Part shown: positions 20,944 to 28,602 of the stretch, one piece after another
Layout: every line of letters starts with the position of its first letter
Position numbering within the stretch: position 1 is the first letter of the stretch
DNA from: JBBRHQ01 sp963815645
Lineage (GTDB): Bacteria > Actinomycetota > Thermoleophilia > Solirubrobacterales > 70-9
Assembly: GCA_963815645.1 (NCBI GenBank)
Contig: CAWFHL010000002.1
Span: forward strand, 1-64,000
DNA length: 64,000 bases
Direction of reading: 5' to 3'
Program-made: the position numbers and the translations under genes
Notes under the pieces: model-generated
The model's database searches: none
The model's input: the letters and a program-made list of their open reading frames with translations, nothing else
What the model was told of the DNA's origin: nothing

Positions 20944-22005
20944 GTGCGTTTCTTCCGAGTCGCCAGCGCTTCTCTCTGCCTGCTCGCGGTGGCCGGCCTG
21001 GCCACCGCGTGCGGCGGTTCGGGTTCGAGTGATTCGACCTCTGGCGCGGCCGCGAGCCGCCCAGCACCTTCGGCGGGCGACTTCCCCAAGGCCGCGGGCA
21101 AGACGCTCGGGCAGGTGCTGAACTCCGCCGCCGGTCCGTCGAAGCTGGTGGTCTCGCCGGCCTCCCAGGTCTTCTACAAGGGTGAGAACCGTTACTCGTT
21201 CGGCGTCTTCGAGCGCGACCGCACCCAGGTCCCCGACGCCGATGTCGCGCTCTACTTCGCCAAGGCTCCCGCAGGGCAGGGCGGAGCCTCCGCGGCGCAG
21301 GAATCGAACTCGAGCAAGGCCGTGGCGAAGGCGCTCAATCAGCCGGCCCAGGGCCCTTTCCCCGCTTCGGTCGAGAGCCTCGAGACAGAGCCCGCCTTCC
21401 GTGCGGCCACGACCTCGAACGACCCCGACGCCGCCACCGCCGTCTATGCCACTCACGTCAACTTCCCGAGCGAGGGAGAGTGGCGGATCGCCGCGATGAT
21501 CAAGGACGGCGGAAAGCTCGAGGCGACCCTGCTGCCGAGCGCGACCGTCGGCCAGTTCAAGGGGGTGCCGAGGGTGGGGCAGAGGCCGCCGCGCATCCAC
21601 ACCCCAACCCCCGAGTCGGTCGGTGGGGACCTTTCGAAGATCACCACCCGGGTCCCGCCCGAGCACATGAACCAGACCGACTTCTACGACGCCCTTGGCA
21701 AGAAGCCGATAGTGCTGGTCTTCGCCACACCGCAGTTCTGCCAGAGCCGCGTCTGCGGGCCTGTGGTTGACGTCGCCGCCCAGTTGCAGGAGAAATATGG
21801 CGACAAGGTCGATTTCATCCACATGGAGATCTACAACGACAACGACCCGAGTAACGGCGTGCGTTCCCAGGTTCGAGCCTTCAATCTGCCGGGAGAACCG
21901 TGGCTGTTCGTAATCGACCGCAACGGAGTTATCCGCACCGTGATAGAAGGCGCATTCGGCGTCAACGAACTGGAGAAGGCCGTGGAGGGGGTCGCGGGCA
22001 AATGA
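20944..22005 (+). CDS. Lipoprotein with C-terminal thioredoxin-like domain
   Basis: This 353-residue protein has a GTG start, a signal peptide and a lipobox ending LATAC (Cys at about residue 23), followed by a Ser/Gly linker. It should therefore be anchored on the outer face of the membrane. Residues ~235-345 resemble a thioredoxin/AhpC-type domain: PIVLVFATPQFCQSRVCGPV has the strand-turn-helix with two Cys spaced five apart (CQSRVC) instead of CxxC. The N-terminal half is unassigned. It overlaps the HPt gene by ATGA. Confidence 0.85.
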   Translation: MRFFRVASASLCLLAVAGLATACGGSGSSDSTSGAAASRPAPSAGDFPKAAGKTLGQVLNSAAGPSKLVVSPASQVFYKGENRYSFGVFERDRTQVPDADVALYFAKAPAGQGGASAAQESNSSKAVAKALNQPAQGPFPASVESLETEPAFRAATTSNDPDAATAVYATHVNFPSEGEWRIAAMIKDGGKLEATLLPSATVGQFKGVPRVGQRPPRIHTPTPESVGGDLSKITTRVPPEHMNQTDFYDALGKKPIVLVFATPQFCQSRVCGPVVDVAAQLQEKYGDKVDFIHMEIYNDNDPSNGVRSQVRAFNLPGEPWLFVIDRNGVIRTVIEGAFGVNELEKAVEGVAGK

Positions 22006-22364
22006 GCGAGACGAATTCGGACGCAGAGCTGAAGCAGTCGTTCGCGGACGAGGCGCGCCGCCGCTGCGACGTGATCTCGGCCGGCCTGGAGACTGGCACG
22101 AATGATTTTGAGACGCTGCGCCAGGAAGCCCACGCCCTGAAGGGCACGGCCGCCGTCGTCGGCCTCCAGCGCCTCGCCGAGCTCGCGGGCCTGATGGAGT
22201 CCGACCTTGCCGAGGCAAGCAAGGCCGGCGACCTCCGCCCCGGCCGGGCCCACCAGATAGCCGACGCCGCCAAGGCGCTTGCCGAGGGCGCCGCCGCCGC
22301 CGCCGAGGGCAATGAAGAGCCGCCCGACGTCGGCCGCTCCCTCGCCCAGCTGTTCAGCGTCTGA
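22002..22364 (+). CDS. Histidine phosphotransfer (HPt) domain protein
   Basis: This is a 120-residue, mostly helical protein. The motif EAHALKGTAAVVGLQRLAEL places the phospho-acceptor His (about residue 43) followed by Ala-Leu-Lys-Gly, as in HPt modules of phosphorelays. The start is the ATG overlapping the lipoprotein stop, so the two are translationally coupled. No kinase or receiver gene lies next to it, so its phosphodonor must be encoded elsewhere. A terminator hairpin follows at 22537. Confidence 0.8.
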   Translation: MSETNSDAELKQSFADEARRRCDVISAGLETGTNDFETLRQEAHALKGTAAVVGLQRLAELAGLMESDLAEASKAGDLRPGRAHQIADAAKALAEGAAAAAEGNEEPPDVGRSLAQLFSV

Positions 22365-22536
22365 GAAACCGCCCTGGCACGGCGCCGTCGGCAGAACGCC
22401 ACGAACACATGTTCGTCGAACACTCGTGCAGGGCCGAGTCGCGCGCAAGCAAGAGTGCGGCTGCTCCGTTCCTTGGAGCAGGGGTCCCACGCGCGCGCTG
22501 TGCGCGGCACTGGGGTGGGGGACTCCTCGGCGGACA

Positions 22537-22554
22537 GCCCCCAGAGATGGGGGC
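22537..22554 (+). terminator. Intrinsic terminator after the lipoprotein-HPt operon
   Basis: A perfect 6-bp stem GCCCCC/GGGGGC with loop AGAGAT is followed by TTT. It lies 172 bp after the HPt stop and just before the tRNA-based integration site, so it closes the core-genome transcript. Confidence 0.6.
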
Positions 22555-22604
22555 TTTCCGCTGTGCGGGCAGGATTCCCGGCCGCGGGCGATAATCGGGC
22601 AGAG

Positions 22605-22644
22605 GGGCCGGTAGCTCAGCTGGTCAGAGCAGCGGACTCATAAT
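22605..22644 (+). repeat. 5' half of a tRNA(CAT) gene: left attachment site
   Basis: These 40 bases are identical to the first 40 bases of the intact tRNA at 26553 (from GGGCCGGTAGCTCAGC through the anticodon CATAAT). After 22644 the sequence diverges completely, so no 3' half follows here. This is the expected left junction of an element that integrated inside the tRNA gene. Confidence 0.88.
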
Positions 22645-22762
22645 GCGATACCGCTCGTCCGGCCTATTCGGTTCTATTCCGGAATAGGCTGCAAATCGCC
22701 GGAGCCCGACTTGCCCCGATTGGGTCGAGTGGTCCCAATTCCGGCGGTTTCGTCCCTCCGCG

Positions 22763-22780
22763 TTTGCAATCGGTTTGCAA
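22763..22780 (+). repeat. Left subterminal repeat of the integrative element
   Basis: TTTGCAATCGGTTTGCAA, itself a tandem of TTTGCAA boxes, matches 26491-26507 near the other end. Placement inside both ends suggests arm-type integrase or excisionase binding; this is inference. Confidence 0.5.
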
Positions 22781-22857
22781 TCCGGCACCTCGGTTCTCCA
22801 CCGCGAGGTGGTGACCCCCTCGGACTGCACAGAGGACATGATCAGCGTGCGTCGAGG

Positions 22858-23141
22858 CTAGTCGGGGGCGGCGATGCGGCCCAGCTCGGCATCGAGCTTG
22901 TCTGCCCCGTGGGAGTCGCAGAGGGTCGAAAGGTGCTCGGAGTCGGTGCCGATCCGTTTTCCCTCGCCTCCTCGCCCCTCTCGACCAGCCTCTCGATCTC
23001 GCTCTCCGTGAGGTGACCGCCGGTGATCAGGAAAGTGAACTTGTCCATCTCGGCATTGTGGCCGGCGATCGTTGCGGCCTCGATGTCGAAGACACTGTCG
23101 GTCTCCGGGGAGCCGTATTTCAGCTCGGCTTCAATCCGCAT
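22858..23141 (-). pseudogene. Small hypothetical protein, one frameshift
   Basis: From the ATG at 23141 the frame reads a plausible acidic protein (MRIEAELKYGSPETDSVFDI, later GGHLTESEIERLVERGEEAR). Near 22965 the original frame turns into Pro/Ser/Thr-rich nonsense, while the neighbouring frame continues sensibly (KRIGTDSEHLSTLCDSHGAD, then ELGRIAAPD-stop). One base change would give ~94 residues. I do not recognise the family. Confidence 0.6.
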
Positions 23142-23279
23142 CTCTCGATGGCGGGCAGCGGCGGCCGCGGGAGTTTGTCCTTCACCGGTTCGGCGCCGTG
23201 CCGCGCAATGGCGATTGCAGTACCCGTGCGCATGGTGGGGCCTGTCGCAGTCCGGAAAGGAGCAGGCGGCTCTGTTTTA

Positions 23280-23664
23280 GGTTTTGGTCAACGGCTTCCG
23301 GATTATCTCGCCGACAACGTCGTCAGCCACGCCCGGCGGGCGGGCATCCGCCTCGGGATCCCCCACCCCTTCCTGGGCGGGGCGCACAACACCGTGCGCG
23401 GAAATCTGGTCAAGGGAAGCCGCGTCGATGGCTTCCTGGTCAATGCAACGGCTAACCACAGTCTGCTGAGTCACAACACGGCCAGAGGCGCGGGAGATGA
23501 CGGCTTCGACGTCCGAAGCCGCACGGCGAAGCTGACGAAGAACCGGGCGCTGCGAAACGGGAGACCTCGGGATCGCAGCCGTTCGCGGCGTAATCGACGG
23601 CGGCGGGAACAGCGCCAGCGGCAACGGCGACCCGCGCCAGTGCACGCACATCGTGTGTAGCTGA
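23280..23664 (+). pseudogene. Right-handed parallel beta-helix protein, C-terminal remnant
   Basis: Repeated short strands with Asn ladders (DNVVSHARRAGIRL, HNTVRGNLVKGSRVDGF, NHSLLSHNTARGAGDDGF) mark the pectate-lyase/NosD-like beta-helix repeat. A frameshift near 23562 separates this from the matching C-terminus in another frame (VIDGGGNSASGNGDPRQCTH, then IVCS-stop), a typical end for secreted beta-helix proteins of related actinobacteria. No N-terminus or signal peptide is left. Confidence 0.72.
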
Positions 23665-23734
23665 CTGGTCTCGCAACGGCGCCCGCCGGTCAGTGGCACA
23701 GTGAGCCCGGAACCGGCCCCCAAAGCCGGGCCGC

Positions 23735-23805
23735 CTACTCCTCAAGCCCGGCGGCTTTGAGGGCCTTCGCGTGGCTGTACCAGTCGCTGGCCCACACGAC
23801 GAGAC
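23735..23805 (-). pseudogene. C-terminal remnant of a SnoaL-array gene
   Basis: Reading the minus strand gives about 20 codons ending ASDWYSHAKALKAAGLEE-stop, the exact tail of the array family, with no upstream body. It lies 20 bp beyond the 3' end of the methyltransferase gene, on the same strand. Confidence 0.75.
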
Positions 23806-23825
23806 CGTAGCGGCAGCGGCATCGC

Positions 23826-24455
23826 CTACGCCGCTGGCACTTCCTGACGAAGCCGGTAGAAGTGCTCGTCGAACTTCAGCAGCCTCGAGATGAAGTCCGG
23901 CTCGGTGTCGGCCACCTCCACGTCGGTCACCGTCCATCTTGGAAACGCGGCCTCAACCTCGCTGCGAGTCGCCCCCCGCGGCAGGGGCCCTCTGCGCCGG
24001 GGCGAAAAAACGTCGAGAAGCACCGTGGCATCTTCGGCGGCGACCGCGTCAACCTCCCTGCCCATAGCCTTGCGCTGGGATTCGGTGAGCCCGTGGAAGG
24101 TGCCGGTGTCCAACACCAGGCGGAAGTCCGAGCCAACTCCCGACGCCCGCAGATCGCTGACCTCGCCATGGACGAGTCGCATCTCGACTCCGGCCTCGCG
24201 GACCCGGTCGCGCCCGCGCTCCAGAGCCGTCTCAACATTGTCGATACCGGTCACCTGCCAGCCGCGCTTCGCCAGTTCAAGGCCCCAGACTGCGCTGCCG
24301 CATCCGAGGTCGAGGGCCGATCCGTAGGGCGGGTCGCGTCCTGCTTCCTCGCGATCCACAAGTTCCGAGAGCGTCTGAGCGAACGGAGGATGCTCTGCGA
24401 GGTCCTCCCAAGGATGGAAGCCGAGCCGGTAGAAGAACTTATATGGGACGCCCAT
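23826..24455 (-). CDS. Class I SAM-dependent methyltransferase
   Basis: This 209-residue Rossmann methyltransferase has motif I LDLGCGSAVWGLELAKRGW, the acidic end of strand 2 in VTGIDNVETALE, and the post-motif VLDTGTFHGLT. The ATG (MGVPYKFF) is preceded by a strong Shine-Dalgarno, AAGGAG, so I prefer it to longer starts. Upstream, the gene has inherited the array family's promoter box and first codons (24478-24516), so it may be expressed like an array gene. Substrate is unknown. Confidence 0.88.
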   Translation of the reverse strand: MGVPYKFFYRLGFHPWEDLAEHPPFAQTLSELVDREEAGRDPPYGSALDLGCGSAVWGLELAKRGWQVTGIDNVETALERGRDRVREAGVEMRLVHGEVSDLRASGVGSDFRLVLDTGTFHGLTESQRKAMGREVDAVAAEDATVLLDVFSPRRRGPLPRGATRSEVEAAFPRWTVTDVEVADTEPDFISRLLKFDEHFYRLRQEVPAA

Positions 24456-24477
24456 GATGCACTCCTTAGGGCTTCGC

Positions 24478-24501
24478 TCACGCAGGCTTCTCCTGCGACA
24501 T
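24478..24501 (-). other. Seven-codon leader ORF made from an array-gene start
   Basis: ATG TCG CAG GAG AAG CCT GCG TGA (Met-Ser-Gln-Glu-Lys-Pro-Ala) is the array family start cut after four codons and stopped. It lies 22 bp before the methyltransferase ATG and after a GATACT box, so it could be a translated leader. It may equally be a simple recombination scar. Confidence 0.6.
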
Positions 24502-24510
24502 CGCCTGCGC

Positions 24511-24516
24511 AGTATC
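24511..24516 (-). promoter_or_regulatory. GATACT box of the array type, driving the methyltransferase
   Basis: The -10-like hexamer lies exactly 9 bases before the leader ATG at 24501, with the same flanks (GCGATACTGCGCAGGCG) as the array genes. Confidence 0.5.
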
Positions 24517-24619
24517 GCTCCGATTAGGCGCCGCACCAGCGAATGCCGTCCGGGTCGCCCAAATGCCGCGAGAACCACGATCGGCCGGGCCCCGGCGTGA
24601 CCCGGCCGATCGCCGACGC

Positions 24620-24910
24620 TCAGCTGCCGGGGTGGTTGGCGGTCACCTGGTAACAGGCGACGTCGTACTGCGACACCGCATGCTGATTGCCGTGGGCCGC
24701 CGAGGGTGTTCCGGGGCTGCCCGCGTAATGGGCCTCGGCATTCGCGAACCCTCCCGTCGCGAATCCATTCGGTTGGCTGGTTGCCCCCGCAGAGCCGCAT
24801 GATGCATCTGGCTGACCGGTGCCGCTTGGGTTGGGAGCCGCCACCGCGCCGGCTGCGGCAAAGCCGACGACGGCCGCGGAGACGAGTACGGCAACGATGA
24901 GTCTGCGCAT
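24620..24910 (-). CDS. Small secreted protein
   Basis: These 96 residues start with a clear signal peptide (RR, then a Leu/Val/Ala-rich core and AVAAP). The mature part is Gly/Ser/Ala-rich with the pattern NAEAHYAGSPGTPSAAHGN and HAVSQYDVACYQV, which I have seen in small secreted actinobacterial proteins of unknown function. It contains two Cys that could form a disulfide. Confidence 0.72.
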   Translation of the reverse strand: MRRLIVAVLVSAAVVGFAAAGAVAAPNPSGTGQPDASCGSAGATSQPNGFATGGFANAEAHYAGSPGTPSAAHGNQHAVSQYDVACYQVTANHPGS

Positions 24911-25032
24911 CGAGCACCGTCCTCTCCGAGCAGAGCACCGCCGCTTATCGGCGACGCAATCGGACTACGGTGGGGCCGAGGGCAGGGTTCAGATCGACTG
25001 GCGGATCGCTCAGTTGGAGCTCTCGCTGACTG

Positions 25033-25470
25033 CTATTTGATCCGCGGGACGGCAAAGCTCAGGCGTCCGGTGTCACCGCTGCAGCCGCCCGTGCCCCGCA
25101 GGCGAAGGGTGCCGACGATCTTCTTGTTGTGATTCGCGAACCGGCCCTTGATCGTCACGATCAGGTTCGGCGTCGGCGGCCAGTCAGCGTTGCCTGCCTT
25201 CCCCGGGTGGCCGCTGCCGAAGAACTTGAGGCGGTTGTTGACCTTCATCGGGTGAAAGAAGATATTGGAGCCGTTGCAGGGGGTTCCCGTGGGCACGTTG
25301 TGGAATTCGACTTCGGTCACCTTACGAGGGTGGCCATGTCGCAGCTTCGATTTGATCTCCACCCCGTCGTTGTTCACCTGCGGCTTGAAGGAACCGGAGT
25401 AAAACGCCGCTAGGGCGGTTCCGGGCAACGCGAGAGCGATCGCTATTGCGATGGGAATCAGCCGCTTCAT
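25033..25470 (-). CDS. Secreted hypothetical protein
   Basis: This 145-residue protein starts at the ATG giving MKRLIPIAIAIALALPGTAL, a signal peptide cleaved near LAA. The mature domain is beta-rich with two Cys (PTGTPCNGS and GTGGCSGD). An upstream in-frame ATG at 25533 gives a 21-codon extension that is a scar of the array junction (Met-Ser-Gly-Glu), so I use the internal start before the signal peptide. Function is unknown. Confidence 0.75.
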   Translation of the reverse strand: MKRLIPIAIAIALALPGTALAAFYSGSFKPQVNNDGVEIKSKLRHGHPRKVTEVEFHNVPTGTPCNGSNIFFHPMKVNNRLKFFGSGHPGKAGNADWPPTPNLIVTIKGRFANHNKKIVGTLRLRGTGGCSGDTGRLSFAVPRIK

Positions 25471-25530
25471 AGGTGCACTCCAGCCCCCTGCGAGTTGATG
25501 GACCGCGAACGTTACACCCATTTCTCCTGA

Positions 25531-25575
25531 CATCGCCTACTCCGAGAGCCCGGCGGCTTCGAGGGCCTGATCCTC
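25531..25575 (-). pseudogene. Array junction scar (tail, stop and next start)
   Basis: On the minus strand the bases read ..ALEAAGLSE-stop, GCG, then ATG-TCA-GGA-GAA. This is a whole SnoaL-array junction without a gene body on either side. It lies between the integrase remnant and the secreted protein, whose frame it enters. Confidence 0.72.
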
Positions 25576-25581
25576 ATCGAA

Positions 25582-26470
25582 GTCGATCGAGGCCAGTGTG
25601 CGGCCCTCGACCTGGCGCGCTACCGCCTCGATCTGAACACCCTCTCGCGAGAGCTGGGGCACGTCCCGCTACAGCGGTTGACCGGGCAGAAGATAGACGC
25701 GCTCTATGCGGACAAGCTGGCCGAGGGGGCGACGCCGAACACCGTGCGGCACCTTCACGCTGTCCTGCGCCGGGCACTGCGCGATGCGGTCCGCAACGAC
25801 TTGGTTCTCCGTAATGCCGCCGATGCGGCCACTCCGCCGCGCGTGCCGCGACCCGAACTACAAACATGGGAAGTGGGGGAGGCGCGCTGCTTCCTCGCTC
25901 ACGTCGCCGGAGATCGCCTTTATGCGGCCTGGCTGTTGCTGGTGGTGACCGGAATGCGCAGAGGTGAGGTTCTCGGATTGCAGTGGGGCGACTTCGACGG
26001 CGAGCGGATATCCGTGTCGCGTTCGCTGATCTCGGTGAGGAACAAGCTCTCGTGTTCCGAGTCGAAGACAAGTCGCGGCCGGCGCGCGATCGCGCTCGAC
26101 GCCGACACCGTGGGCACCCTGCGCGAGCACCGCAAGCAACAGGCTCCGGAGCGGATGGCACTCGGTCTCGGCAAGCCGGGGCGCGATGGGCTGATCCTCA
26201 CCGATCCTCTCGGCGAACCGGTGAAGCCGGACACGCTCTCGCAGAGCTTCCTCCGGCTGGGGACCGAGATCGAAGCTGCCACGGATTCGGCTCCACAGTC
26301 TCCGCCACGGCTCCGCCTCGATGATCCTGGCCGCTGGCGTGCATCCGAAGGTCGTCTCCGAGCGGCTCGGTCATGGTTCGGTCGCGTTCACGCTCGACAC
26401 CTATTCGCACGTCGCGCCGGCGATGGAGTCCGACGCGGCCGATCGGGTCGCCTCGATGCTGCGAAACTGA
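25582..26470 (+). pseudogene. Phage-type tyrosine integrase, N-truncated and frameshifted
   Basis: The frame begins abruptly after the junction scar at DLARYRLDLNTLSRELGHV. The core shows the integrase SAM-like domain (LAEGATPNTVRHLHAVLRRA) and the catalytic Arg in VTGMRRGEVLGLQW. Near 26285 the frame shifts; the other frame then carries LHSLRHGSASMILAAGV (His and Arg), LGHGSVAFTLDTYSH (His and the nucleophile Tyr) and a stop at 26470. All catalytic residues are present across the two frames. It lies 82 bp before the tRNA it probably targeted. Confidence 0.85.
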
Positions 26471-26490
26471 CGGGCGCAGGTACCTCCGGC

Positions 26491-26507
26491 TTGCAATCGG
26501 TTTGCAA
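26491..26507 (+). repeat. Right subterminal repeat of the integrative element
   Basis: TTGCAATCGGTTTGCAA matches the box at 22763-22780 and lies between the integrase stop and the intact tRNA. Confidence 0.5.
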
Positions 26508-26552
26508 ATCGGCCTTTCAGAGAGGGGTCGAAACCCGGAAAATCCCTGCAAA

Positions 26553-26626
26553 GGGCCGGTAGCTCAGCTGGTCAGAGCAGCGGACTCATAATCCGTCGGT
26601 CGCAGGTTCGAGTCCTGCCCGGCCCA
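26553..26626 (+). tRNA. tRNA with anticodon CAT (elongator Met, or Ile2)
   Basis: This is a complete cloverleaf: acceptor GGGCCGG/CCGGCCC with discriminator A, D arm GCTC..GAGC, anticodon stem GCGGA/TCCGT (one mismatch-tolerant pair) with loop CTCATAA, and T arm GCAGG-TTCGAGT-CCTGC. Sequence alone does not separate Met from lysidine-modified Ile2. It is the only complete copy in the window; its halves recur as integration scars. Confidence 0.92.
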
Positions 26627-26907
26627 TCAAAGGAAACCCGGCTGTGGAGCGGTTTCCGATTCTTACGAAGATGTGGGCGACCCCTATATGGGGCCAGGTG
26701 GGAACAAAGTGGGAACAGCAGGTGTGCTGCTCGGACTCCGACCAGCGTGGGGCTAGCTTCATTGTCTGTTGTCCGAGTCGAGCAAGAGCAACGCTGCAGG
26801 TCGCGGCCCTGGTCGGTTCTGGGCTCGGCTGCGCTTACTGCGTAAACGCGCCCCGTAGCAGCACGGCTCCCAACGTCGCGACGCTCGCGGCTCGCAGGCC
26901 AGAGCGC

Positions 26908-26913
26908 GATACT
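26908..26913 (+). promoter_or_regulatory. GATACT box
   Basis: -10-like hexamer 9 bases before the ATG of the first array gene, preceded by CCAGAGCGC as at most other copies. Confidence 0.5.
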
Positions 26914-26922
26914 GCGCAGGCG

Positions 26923-27327
26923 ATGTCGCAGGAGAACGTCGAGGTGGTGAAGGTGGCCTATGAGGCGTTTGCCCGTGGAGGGCTTGACCGGTACATGGAG
27001 CATTTCACCGACGATGTCGTCTACCGGGCAGTCGAGGGTGCTCCCGACGAGCCCGGTCCGATCCATGGCAAGGACGCCTTTCGGGCATGGCTCCAGGACT
27101 GGATCGACGCGTTTGACGGGTACTGGATGGAGCCGGTGGAACTGATCGACGCCGGTGGGGACACGGTGGTCGCGGTTGAACGATTCGGCGGACGCGCCAA
27201 GCTCAGCGGTGTCGAAACAGATCAGATCATCGGAGACGTCGTAACAATCCGCAACGGAAAGATCGCGCGTGGCCACGAGTACCCGACCCGTGAACAGGCC
27301 CTCCAAGCCGCCGGGCTGGAGGAGTAG
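26923..27327 (+). CDS. SnoaL/NTF2-like array protein 1
   Basis: These 134 residues start MSQENVEVVKVAYEAF and end EQALQAAGLEE. The cone-fold order is intact: DDVVYRAVEG, HGKDAFRAWL, ELIDAGGDTVVAVERFGG, KLSGVE and IRNGKIARG. It begins the first operon-like run; the next ATG follows the stop after three bases. Members of this superfamily include cyclases, isomerases and non-enzymatic binding proteins; nothing here singles out a catalytic residue set. Confidence 0.85.
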   Translation: MSQENVEVVKVAYEAFARGGLDRYMEHFTDDVVYRAVEGAPDEPGPIHGKDAFRAWLQDWIDAFDGYWMEPVELIDAGGDTVVAVERFGGRAKLSGVETDQIIGDVVTIRNGKIARGHEYPTREQALQAAGLEE

Positions 27328-27330
27328 GCG

Positions 27331-27727
27331 ATGTCGCAGGAACAGATCGAGTTGTTGCGGCCAGTCCTCGTCGAATGGGCCAACGGGAACCTCTGGGCAG
27401 GGGCTGAGCTGATGGCCCCGGACATCACGTTCCGGGCTGCGCCGCCAGCCAACTTCGTTGCCCAGGGACTGGAGGAGACCGCTCGAGCGGTGCTCGAGGT
27501 CCTCGACCATTGGAGCGACTATCGGATCGAGGCAGAGGAACTGGAGGACCTCGGCGGGAGACAGCGTCCTCGTGGTGGGTCATCAGCGCGGCAGGGGAAA
27601 GCTCAGCGGCGCTGAGGCGGACTACCCGATCTTCGTCGTCTGGAAGTTCCGGGAGAACGAAGTAATCGGCGTATACCTCGAGGGAACGAGGGACGCTGCC
27701 CTCGAAGCCGCCGGACTGTCGGAGTAG
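27331..27727 (+). pseudogene. SnoaL-like array gene 2, frameshifted
   Basis: The start MSQEQIELLRPVLVEW and the body up to EELEDLGG are in one frame. One extra base near 27555 moves DSVLVVGHQRGRGKLSGAEA and the tail (DAALEAAGLSE) into the next frame. The N-terminus is closest to array gene 12 (40644), with the shared LRP and an Asn-Gly instead of Arg-Gly-Asp. Confidence 0.82.
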
Positions 27728-27780
27728 GCGCGTTCTGACCAATCCGTAGCTCCTACTCGGCTACATCAGGGCCAGAGCGC

Positions 27781-27786
27781 GATACT
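27781..27786 (+). promoter_or_regulatory. GATACT box
   Basis: Spacing to the ATG is 10 bases, one more than usual, because of an extra A in GCGCAAGGCG. Confidence 0.45.
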
Positions 27787-27796
27787 GCGCAAGGCG

Positions 27797-28198
27797 ATGT
27801 CGCAGGAGAACGTGGAGATCGTTAGGCGTGTCTACGACGCCTGGAATCGCGGTGACGCAGAGGCTTGGATCGAGGCCTTCGATGTCGACGCGGTGGTGAT
27901 CACGGATCCCTCCTGGATGGAGCCGGGGCCGTTTGAGGGTCGGGCGGCCATCAGGGAGTGGTACGAGGGCCTCAGGGAGTCCTGGGAGGGGCGCGACGAG
28001 ATTGTCGTCACCGAACTCATCGGTGTTGGGGACAGGGTCGTCGCCCGAATCAACTGGGAGGTGCGCGGTCGGTCCAGCGGGATCGAAACAGTTCTCGACG
28101 CCACCTGCGTCAGCAGGATCGACCGGGGCAAGATCGTTCGGCAGCAGTGGTATTTCGACCACGAGAAGGCCCTCGAAGCCGTGGGGTTGTCGGAGTAG
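27797..28198 (+). CDS. SnoaL/NTF2-like array protein 3
   Basis: These 133 residues start MSQENVEIVRRVYDAWNRGD and end EKALEAVGLSE, so one Ala of the usual tail is Val. Middle motifs are FEGRAAIREWYEG, TELIGVGDRVVARI and RGRSSGIET. It opens a run of three genes linked by 3-bp gaps. Confidence 0.85.
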   Translation: MSQENVEIVRRVYDAWNRGDAEAWIEAFDVDAVVITDPSWMEPGPFEGRAAIREWYEGLRESWEGRDEIVVTELIGVGDRVVARINWEVRGRSSGIETVLDATCVSRIDRGKIVRQQWYFDHEKALEAVGLSE

Positions 28199-28201
28199 GC
28201 G

Positions 28202-28599
28202 ATGTCGCGGGAGAACGTGGAGATCGTGCGGGCTGCATGGGACGCCTGGAATCGCGGAGATTGGGACGAGTGGCGGAGCTACTTGAGCGCGGACTTCGAA
28301 CTCGACGACTCGTCGGCCCTCGGTGAGTGGCGCGGGGTCACCAGAGGACCGGATCAGGTCTTACGTGAGATACAGCAGTTCCTGGAACCGTGGAAGTCCG
28401 TGCGTATCGAGATCGACGAGTTGATCGACGCTGGTGAGCACGTCGTTCAGCGCGGAACGCTCACTTCGTGGGCCGGGACGGGATTGAGGTGCAGGCCAAA
28501 GGCGCTTATTGCTGGGCGTTTAGAGACGGAGTCATGATTCGTGGCCTCTTTTCCAACGAGTTCGACGAAGCCCTCAAAGCCGCCGGGCTTGAGGAGTAG
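28202..28599 (+). pseudogene. SnoaL-like array gene 4, frameshifted
   Basis: The N-terminus MSRENVEIVRAAWDAWNRGD and the body up to ELIDAGEHVVQRGTL are in frame 1. After about 28465 the conserved RDGIEVQAKGAYCWAFRDG and tail FDEALKAAGLEE continue in another frame. The first half is close to gene 3 (shared DAWNRGD), suggesting local duplication. Confidence 0.82.
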
Positions 28600-28602
28600 G
28601 CG

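Larger units (their letters stand above)
22605..26552 (+). mobile_element. 3.95-kb integrative element in tRNA(CAT), decayed
   Basis: It is bounded by a 40-bp direct repeat of the tRNA 5' half (22605-22644 and 26553-26592). A frameshifted tyrosine integrase sits at its right end pointing to the intact tRNA. The cargo is a frameshifted small hypothetical, a beta-helix remnant, a methyltransferase, two secreted small proteins and three pieces of the SnoaL-array junction. A 17-bp repeat TTGCAATCGGTTTGCAA lies inside each end, as integrase arm sites would. Confidence 0.75.

Noticed and set aside
22641..22650. GCGATAC just after the left tRNA half looks like the start of an array promoter box
   Set aside because: It continues CGCTCG rather than TGCGCAGG and no array start follows; seven matching bases can occur by chance.
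27331..27727. Programmed frameshifting in array genes
   Set aside because: Shift positions differ from gene to gene, with no common slippery site or downstream structure; decay or sequence error is more likely.
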